Assembly (NCBI GenBank): GCA_937914775.1
Contig: CALDNB010000138.1
Location: 1 to 10,608 of the forward strand
Length of the DNA stretch: 10,608 nt
From: an uncultured Clostridia bacterium
Lineage (GTDB): Bacteria; Bacillota; Clostridia; Monoglobales; Firm-18
Direction of reading: 5' to 3'
Numbering within the stretch: the stretch's first letter is position 1; each line of letters begins with the position of its first letter. The position numbers and the translations under genes were made by a program. The notes beneath the pieces are model-generated. The model had not been told where the DNA came from. It was given only the letters and a program-made list of their open reading frames with translations, and did no database searches. Positions 6,328-10,608 of this stretch are shown here, piece by piece.

Positions 6328-6546
6328 TCATTTCCCACGCCATGTTATACGACCTTTTGTTAAATCATAAGGAGACATTTCAACTGTAACCTTATCACCA
6401 GGTAATATTCGTATAAAATGCATACGCAGTTTTCCGGAAATATGAGCCAATATTTGATGCTTATTCTCAAGCTCAACTTTGAACATTGCATTAGGTAATG
6501 CTTCAACAACAGTACCTTCAAGTTCTAAAACATCATCTTTTGCCAT
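6328..6546 (-). CDS. infA: Translation initiation factor IF-1
   Basis: The 72-residue protein is exactly the usual IF-1 size. It is a single S1-like OB fold: MAKDDVLELEGTVVEALPNA, then FKVELENKHQILAHISGKLRMHFIRILPGDKV and EMSPYDLTKGRITWR. IF-1 occupies the 30S A site during initiation and acts with IF-2 and IF-3. The ATG at 6544-6546 follows AAAGGAGGAG by 5 bases. Only 2 bases separate it from the KOW-protein stop, so its ribosome binding site overlaps the end of that gene and translation is probably coupled. Confidence 0.98.
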   Translation of the reverse strand: MAKDDVLELEGTVVEALPNAMFKVELENKHQILAHISGKLRMHFIRILPGDKVTVEMSPYDLTKGRITWRGK

Positions 6547-6548
6547 TG

Positions 6549-6818
6549 TTACTCCTCCTTTTGATTGTATTCAAAAAGTTCTCGCCTAAGTTCGGTGTTG
6601 GTTACCTTTTCTCCGTCATTAAGTTTTCTGCTTATAAACTCGGAAAAGCCATAACCGCACTCAATGTGTTTTATCTTTTTTCTTTTGGGCTTGTCAGTCT
6701 TTCTGCCCTTACCATCGCATATATTTACGTACTCACCGTCAACAGACATTACAACAAAATATGTTCCTTTGTCTCGTCCGGCTTTTGAATAAATAATACT
6801 CCCGGGTCCAACGTCCAA
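6549..6818 (-). CDS. KOW-domain RNA-binding protein (L14e/L6e/L27e-like), TTG start
   Basis: A protein of 89 residues with a KOW-type fold at the N-terminus: VGPGSIIYSKAGRDKGTYFVV (3-23), then VNICDGKGRKTDKPKRKKIKHIE (31-53), followed by a helical, charged tail. Homologous short proteins stand between map and infA in many Firmicutes, including Bacillus subtilis (I believe ybzG), and resemble archaeal/eukaryotic L14e. The function is not established; RNA or ribosome binding is inferred from the fold and the operon. The only plausible start is TTG at 6816-6818. It is the second codon after an in-frame TGA region, has no nearby ATG or GTG in frame, and AGAGGTG lies 7-8 bases upstream. It sits 30 bases behind map and 2 bases ahead of infA. 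Confidence 0.88.
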   Translation of the reverse strand: MDVGPGSIIYSKAGRDKGTYFVVMSVDGEYVNICDGKGRKTDKPKRKKIKHIECGYGFSEFISRKLNDGEKVTNTELRRELFEYNQKEE

Positions 6819-6848
6819 AACTTTTCACCTCTTAAATTCTTTGGCGAT

Positions 6849-7595
6849 TTATTCAACCGTCAGCAATATGGGGTTTCCTTTAGTTACCGCAATTGTATGC
6901 TCGTAATGTGCAGACAACTTTCCGTCGGCAGTCACTACTGTCCAGCCGTCTTTTAGTCTTCTGACATCAGGAGTACCTGCATTAACCATGGGCTCAACTG
7001 CCAACGTCATTCCGCTGTACAGTCTTGCACCTTTCCCCGCCTTGCCGAAGTTGGGAACTTCTGGGTCCTCGTGAAGATTTCTCCCCACTCCGTGCCCTAC
7101 ATAATCTGTCACTACTGAAAATCCGTTTTGTTCAACATAAGTCTGAACTCCACAAGATATATCAGATATTCTGTTTCCCTCACAAGCGAATTTAATTCCC
7201 TCGTAGAAACTTTGCTTTGTTACGTCTATAAGTCTTTGTGCTTCCTCAGGCACCGCACCGCAGGGGTATGTTGCCGCACTGTCGCTGTGGTATCCGTTTA
7301 AATACACTCCTATATCTACGCTTACTATATCTCCCGTTTTAATTATCTGCTTACCCGGTATTCCGTGAATTACCACGTCGTTTACCGAAATGCAGACGCT
7401 TTTGGGATAGCCCGAGTAGTTAAGGAACGAAGGAACTGCGCCTTTAGACTTTATAAACTCGTAGGCAAGTCTGTCTAACTCCTCTGTAGTCACTCCGTCG
7501 CAGATGTTTTCTGCAATCAGTCTGTGAGTAAGAGCGTTAAGATGTCCTGCCTTTCTCATTTTGTCAATCTCAGAAACTGATTTAATACTAATCAT
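6849..7595 (-). CDS. map: Methionine aminopeptidase, type I
   Basis: This 248-residue type Ia enzyme removes the initiator methionine from nascent proteins at the ribosome. All active-site residues are visible in pita-bread order: H77 (VIHGIP), metal ligands D94 (VDIGV) and D105 (HSDSA), H168 (GHGVG), E201 (AVEP) and E232 (HYEHT). There is no N-terminal zinc-finger extension and no type II insert. The ATG at 7593-7595 starts 2 bases after the adk stop. No strong Shine-Dalgarno sequence precedes it (only AAAGG about 20 bases away), so translation probably relies on coupling to adk. The secY-adk-map order is standard for Firmicutes. Confidence 0.98.
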   Translation of the reverse strand: MISIKSVSEIDKMRKAGHLNALTHRLIAENICDGVTTEELDRLAYEFIKSKGAVPSFLNYSGYPKSVCISVNDVVIHGIPGKQIIKTGDIVSVDIGVYLNGYHSDSAATYPCGAVPEEAQRLIDVTKQSFYEGIKFACEGNRISDISCGVQTYVEQNGFSVVTDYVGHGVGRNLHEDPEVPNFGKAGKGARLYSGMTLAVEPMVNAGTPDVRRLKDGWTVVTADGKLSAHYEHTIAVTKGNPILLTVE

Positions 7596-7597
7596 AA

Positions 7598-8224
7598 TTA
7601 AATACCCAACGCCTTTAAAATAGCCTTTGTTGTTTCCTCCACTGTTCCTACTGATTTTACTTTAACAACTTTGTCGCCGTAATAATCAATAACAGGGGCA
7701 GTAGATTCGGCATAAATTTCCAGTCTGTTTTTAATAGTTTCAGGATTGTCGTCTTTTCTTGTAATAAGGGGTGCTCCGCAAACATCACATTTGTCTCCGC
7801 TTTTTGACGGATTATCGGTTATGTGATATGTTGCAGGACATTTGCTGCACACTCTTCTTCCTGCAAGACGTTCAATAATTACATCTTTGTCAACATCAAT
7901 CATAAGAACAACGTCTGTTTTGATACCTGCTTTTTCCATTGCTTCGGCCTGTGCCAAAGTTCTTGGAAAGCCGTCTAAAATGTAACCGTTTTTGCAGTCG
8001 TCCTGTGCAACTCTGTCTAACACCACATTAATTATTGTATTATCAGGTACCAGTTTACCGTCGTTAATATACATTGCTGCTTCTTTACCGACATCTGTAC
8101 CTTTTGCAATAGCCTCACGAAGCATTGCACCTGTTGAAATCGTGGGTATATTCAGCGTTTTCGCTAAAATTTCTGATTGTGTGCCTTTCCCGCAACCGGG
8201 AGCACCCATAATTAACATCTTCAA
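7598..8224 (-). CDS. adk: Adenylate kinase, zinc-binding LID form
   Basis: The enzyme makes 2 ADP from ATP and AMP. Numbered from a GTG at 8231-8233, it shows the P-loop GAPGCGKGT (10-18), the NMP-binding region, DGFPRT (87-92), the LID arginines ERLAGRR (121-127) and a four-cysteine zinc ribbon C129, C132, C149, C152, typical of Gram-positive enzymes. The start is uncertain. AGGAG (8235-8239) is only 1 base from the GTG, 10 from a TTG at 8222-8224 and 16 from an ATG at 8216-8218. I chose the TTG. It gives a workable spacing and a start of M-K-M-L-I-M-G, six residues before the P-loop glycine as in most Adk proteins, and 208 residues in all. It follows secY across a 67-base gap with a strong hairpin. 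Confidence 0.93.
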   Translation of the reverse strand: MKMLIMGAPGCGKGTQSEILAKTLNIPTISTGAMLREAIAKGTDVGKEAAMYINDGKLVPDNTIINVVLDRVAQDDCKNGYILDGFPRTLAQAEAMEKAGIKTDVVLMIDVDKDVIIERLAGRRVCSKCPATYHITDNPSKSGDKCDVCGAPLITRKDDNPETIKNRLEIYAESTAPVIDYYGDKVVKVKSVGTVEETTKAILKALGI

Positions 8225-8250
8225 CTGCTTCACTCTCCTATTACGTTATG

Positions 8251-8291
8251 GGCGACGGGCAAAAGTCAAACCGCAACTTTTGCCGCCGACC
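8251..8291 (-). other. Long GC-rich stem-loop between secY and adk
   Basis: GGCAAAAGT (8258-8266 on the plus strand) pairs perfectly with ACTTTTGCC (8276-8284) across a nine-base loop. Allowing two single-base bulges the stem extends outward to about 15 bp (8251-8257 with 8285-8291). No T-run follows on either strand, so it is not an ordinary intrinsic terminator. It ends 11 bases before the adk Shine-Dalgarno sequence. Possible roles are mRNA stabilisation, processing between the secY and adk cistrons, or a palindromic interspersed repeat. Confidence 0.6.
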
Positions 8292-8300
8292 TGACAAATA

Positions 8301-9581
8301 TTATTCTAAAAATCCTTTATAGTGACGCATAATCATCTGAGTTTCCATTGCCTTAACTGTTTCTAATGCAACACCAACAACGATTAGAAGTGATGTACCT
8401 CCGATACTGATGTTGATACCTGCAAACTGAGACATAAAGATAGGCAATACTGCAACTAAGCCTAAGAATACAGCGCCAACGATTGTGATTCTTGATAACA
8501 CTTTGTTGATAAACTCGCTTGTTGTTCTTCCCGGTCTGATACCTGGAATGAAACCACCGTTCTTCTTCATATTGTTAGCCATTTCAATAGGATTGAACTG
8601 GATTGCTGTATAGAAATATGTGAAGAACAATATTAACAAGAAGTAAAGGATACCATATACCCAGTGTGACGGTGTGAATGCTTTTAAAATTGCACCCCAG
8701 AAGCCTGTTACTTTAGTAATGTCTGCACCGAAGAATCCTGCTATAGTTGACGGGAACGCCAAGATACTCATAGCAAAGATAATAGGCATAACACCAGCAG
8801 ATGCAACTTTAATCGGGATTGAAGTGCTCTGTCCGCCATACATTTTACGGCCTACAACTCTCTTTGAATACTGAACAGGAATTTTTCTTTCAGCATTAGT
8901 CATTGAAACAACGAATGCTACAACGACGATTGCAACAACCAAAAGAATAATTGTTGTAAATATGTTTAAAACCTGTGCTTTATTGTATTCGATTATTGCC
9001 TGAACAAGTTGCGGTCCGCGTGATACGATACCACCGAAAATCAACAATGAAATACCATTACCGATACCTTTTTCGTTAATCTGCTCACCAAGCCACATAA
9101 GAAAAGCGGTACCTGCTGTAAATGATAAGATAATTGTCAAACCGGCAATAAAACTACTGTCTGTTACTGCATGATAGTTGTTTCTCAAAGTGAAGTACAA
9201 ACCTGTAGCCTGAATAAGACCTAACACAACAGTTAAATATCTTGACCACTGTGCAATCTTCTTTCTGCCTTCTTCGCCTTCTTTTGAGATACGTTCAAGT
9301 GCAGGGATTGCAACTGTTAAAAGTTGCATAATAATTGATGCATTAATGTACGGTGAAATACTCATTGCAAAGATTGTAGCCTGCTCGAAAGCACCGCCTG
9401 AAAAGACGTTCATAAAATCAAGCAATGATGAACCGTTTAGCATTGATGCTACTGCTGCTCTGTCCAAAAACGGAACAGGAACAAATGAACCGAAACGGAA
9501 AATTATAAGCATTCCTATGGTGTATAATATTTTTTTCCTTAAATCAGGAATTTTCCATGCGTTAGCAATAGTTTGAAACAT
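8301..9581 (-). CDS. secY: Preprotein translocase subunit SecY
   Basis: The 426-residue protein is the channel-forming subunit of the SecYEG translocon in the cytoplasmic membrane. About ten hydrophobic spans are visible. Family signatures are MSISPYINASIIMQLL (73-88) and LGEQINEKGIGNGISLLIF (164-182). The cytoplasmic loop ERKIPVQYSKR (231-241) and GFIPGIRPGRTTSEF (343-357) provide the ribosome/SecA contact region. Length is normal and no break is seen. The ATG at 9579-9581 begins 1 base after the rplO stop; its AGAGGTGA site lies inside the last codons of rplO, so translation is probably coupled. Its composition is low GC, like the genes to the left and unlike the stretch beyond 9870. Confidence 0.98.
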   Translation of the reverse strand: MFQTIANAWKIPDLRKKILYTIGMLIIFRFGSFVPVPFLDRAAVASMLNGSSLLDFMNVFSGGAFEQATIFAMSISPYINASIIMQLLTVAIPALERISKEGEEGRKKIAQWSRYLTVVLGLIQATGLYFTLRNNYHAVTDSSFIAGLTIILSFTAGTAFLMWLGEQINEKGIGNGISLLIFGGIVSRGPQLVQAIIEYNKAQVLNIFTTIILLVVAIVVVAFVVSMTNAERKIPVQYSKRVVGRKMYGGQSTSIPIKVASAGVMPIIFAMSILAFPSTIAGFFGADITKVTGFWGAILKAFTPSHWVYGILYFLLILFFTYFYTAIQFNPIEMANNMKKNGGFIPGIRPGRTTSEFINKVLSRITIVGAVFLGLVAVLPIFMSQFAGINISIGGTSLLIVVGVALETVKAMETQMIMRHYKGFLE

Positions 9582-9582
9582 A

Positions 9583-10023
9583 TTATATCACCTCTGCCTT
9601 TCCTCCGGCTTTTTCGATTTTCTCCTGAGCGGATTTTGTAAATCTTGCAGCCTTAACAGTAAGTGCTTTTGTAAGTTCGCCTCTGCCAAGAATAACAACT
9701 CCGTCACATACTTTTGAAATAACGCCTGTTTCTAACAACAATTCTGCTGTTACCTCAGTGTTTGCGTCAAATCTTTCAAGCACTTCTACGTTAATTGATA
9801 CATATTTTTTAGCAAATATATTTGTAAATCCACGTTTAGGCAATCTTCTGTATAAAGGCATCTGGCCGCCTTCGAATCCGGGGCGAACACCGCCGCCGGA
9901 GCGGGCCTTCTGGCCTTTATGGCCGCGGCCGCCGGTCTTGCCGTTGCCGGAACCGATACCTCTGCCCTTTCTCTTGGGCTCGAAGGTGGAGCCGGCAGCA
10001 GGAGTTAATTCATGCAATTTCAT
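9583..10023 (-). CDS. rplO: Large-subunit ribosomal protein uL15 (compositionally mosaic)
   Basis: A complete 146-residue L15 with the glycine-rich N-terminus (GRGIGSGNGKTGGRGHKGQKARSGG, about 20-44), GFEGGQMPLYRRLPKRGF (49-66) and the C-terminal globular domain ending KAARFTKSAQEKIEKAGGKAEVI. L15 helps late assembly of the 50S subunit. The ATG at 10021-10023 overlaps the rpmD stop by four bases (ATGA) and follows AAGGAGG. The odd feature is its base use. Codons 1 to about 54 are GC-rich (GGC, CCG, CGG-type choices), while codons from about 56 on use TTA, AGA, AAA and GGA like secY and the rest of the window. The reading frame is intact across the change. The protein may be a hybrid of two organisms. 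Confidence 0.95.
   Translation of the reverse strand: MKLHELTPAAGSTFEPKRKGRGIGSGNGKTGGRGHKGQKARSGGGVRPGFEGGQMPLYRRLPKRGFTNIFAKKYVSINVEVLERFDANTEVTAELLLETGVISKVCDGVVILGRGELTKALTVKAARFTKSAQEKIEKAGGKAEVI
9855..9870. other. Base-composition breakpoint inside rplO
   Basis: By hand count 9781-9840 has about 27% GC, 9841-9900 about 60% and 9901-9960 about 70%. Further right, 10261-10320 has about 57% and 10381-10440 about 72%, while in secY 8581-8640 has about 28%. The switch falls at codons 54-56 of rplO, in one of the most conserved segments of L15 (EGGQMPLYRR). This is the expected place for two assemblies, or two chromosomes, to be joined by shared sequence. Confidence 0.8.
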
Positions 10024-10214
10024 TTCTTGCGTGCCTCCTTGACCTGTTCTACTTCAACAAGGTGGGAAATGACGCGAACCTTGCCGAGGGTAGCGGCGTT
10101 GTCCGGCTGAACGGTAACGTCGCCCGGTCTTTTCAGACCGAAAGTGTTAGCGGTATCTATCTGATTCTTCTTGCAGCTGATCAGAGATTTCTTCAGAGTG
10201 ATCTTAAGAGCCAT
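10020..10214 (-). CDS. rpmD: Large-subunit ribosomal protein uL30
   Basis: The 64-residue protein starts MALKITLKKSLISCKKNQIDT and continues TFGLKRPGDVTVQPDNAATLGKVRVISHLVEVEQV. This is the L30 ferredoxin-like core, with a short basic tail EARKK. L30 lies on the 50S surface near 23S rRNA domain II. The core is standard and the length slightly above the usual 58-61. The ATG at 10212-10214 follows AAGGAGGTA, which merges with the rpsE stop codon. Its own TGA overlaps the rplO start. Codon choice is GC-rich, unlike genes left of 9855. Confidence 0.96.
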   Translation of the reverse strand: MALKITLKKSLISCKKNQIDTANTFGLKRPGDVTVQPDNAATLGKVRVISHLVEVEQVKEARKK

Positions 10215-10227
10215 GATAAATACCTCC

Positions 10228-10608
10228 TTAACCTAAGATTTCTTTAACTTCCTTGCCGCGCATAGCCGCAACCGTCTGAGCATCACGGATCTCGGACAGG
10301 CCGTTGATGGTAGCGTTTACAAGGTTGATGGGGTTACGGGAACGCAGAGCCTTGGTACGGATATCCTGGATACCGGCCAGCTCAACGACTGCACGCACGG
10401 CGCCGCCGGCGATAACGCCGGTACCGGGAGCAGCGGGCTTCATCAGCACGCGGCCAGCGCCGGACTCACCGATGATCTCGTGAGGAATGGTGCTGCCGGA
10501 CATCTGAACAGTGATCATGTTCTTCTTGGCAGCCTCGATACCCTTACGGATTGCTTCGGGGACTTCAGCAGCCTTGCCCAGGCCGTAGCCCACCTTGCCC
10601 TTGCCGTC
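10228..10608 (-). CDS. rpsE: Small-subunit ribosomal protein uS5, C-terminal 126 residues (start outside window)
   Basis: The frame enters from the right edge reading DGKGKVGYGLGKAAEVPEA and ends at TAA 10228-10230. A GTG at 10591-10593 could be mistaken for a start, but it encodes the conserved valine of GKVGYG and five conserved codons precede it. About 40 N-terminal residues (of roughly 165) are missing. Visible parts are the end of the double-stranded-RNA-binding domain and the C-terminal domain with GAGRVLMKPAAPGTGVIAGGAVRAVVELAGIQDI and RSRNPINLVNATINGL. S5 is important for decoding fidelity and 30S assembly. It is 13 bases ahead of rpmD. High GC marks it as part of the compositionally distinct right end. 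Confidence 0.97.
   Translation of the reverse strand, partial: DGKGKVGYGLGKAAEVPEAIRKGIEAAKKNMITVQMSGSTIPHEIIGESGAGRVLMKPAAPGTGVIAGGAVRAVVELAGIQDIRTKALRSRNPINLVNATINGLSEIRDAQTVAAMRGKEVKEILG

Noticed and set aside
6849..7595. Slightly higher GC in map as a sign of horizontal transfer
   Set aside because: The difference is mild, changes gradually, and the gene is in its standard operon position with normal neighbours, unlike the abrupt step in rplO.
8251..8291. The secY-adk stem-loop as an intrinsic terminator
   Set aside because: No T-tract follows the stem on either strand, and the downstream genes adk and map would be cut off from the operon.
3316..10247. Numerous plus-strand frames of 60-100 codons across the ribosomal operon
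   Set aside because: All lie opposite well-conserved ribosomal or housekeeping genes and none resembles a known family.
10591..10593. GTG as a start codon for S5
   Set aside because: The five codons before it encode the conserved DGKGK of S5 and the frame remains open to the window edge, so it is an internal valine.

Overview
The window is one arm of a bacterial ribosomal-protein supercluster (end of the spc operon plus the alpha operon) followed by a small transport/phosphatase operon. Every gene I can support lies on the minus strand, so transcription runs from high to low coordinates. Gene order, strong GGAGG-type ribosome binding sites, low GC over most of the window, a zinc-ribbon adenylate kinase and a KOW-domain protein between map and infA all point to a low-GC Firmicute of the class Clostridia. 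I cannot name a genus.

Layout in transcription order: rpsE (S5, 5' end outside the window), rpmD (L30), rplO (L15), secY, adk, map, a KOW-domain RNA-binding protein, infA, rpmJ (L36), rpsM (S13), rpsK (S11), rpsD (S4), rpoA and rplQ (L17). A textbook intrinsic terminator at 3142-3171 follows. After a 166-base intergenic stretch with promoter-like elements comes a second unit: a NagD-type HAD phosphatase, a Na+/phosphate cotransporter with a PhoU-like tail, and the first 152 codons of an OPA/GlpT-like major facilitator transporter cut by the left edge.

The first unit supplies ribosome parts, translation initiation (IF-1), N-terminal methionine removal (Map), protein export (SecY), nucleotide balance (Adk) and the RNA polymerase alpha subunit. 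The second unit looks devoted to phosphate or phosphorylated-metabolite handling. That is inferred from family membership and tight spacing.

Three things go beyond a routine ribosomal operon. First, base composition jumps from about 27% GC to 60-70% GC inside rplO, near 9855-9870. Everything to the right (L15 N-terminus, L30, S5) looks as if it comes from a different, GC-rich genome. An assembly chimera across a conserved stretch is the leading explanation, with recombination as the alternative. Second, the 153-base gap between rpmJ and rpsM can fold into a three-way-junction-like RNA next to a hairpin that displays the rpsM Shine-Dalgarno sequence, a candidate autoregulatory leader. Third, a long GC-rich stem-loop without a U-tract sits between secY and adk. 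No mobile elements, CRISPR arrays, tRNAs or rRNAs are visible, and no gene-free stretch exceeds 300 bases.
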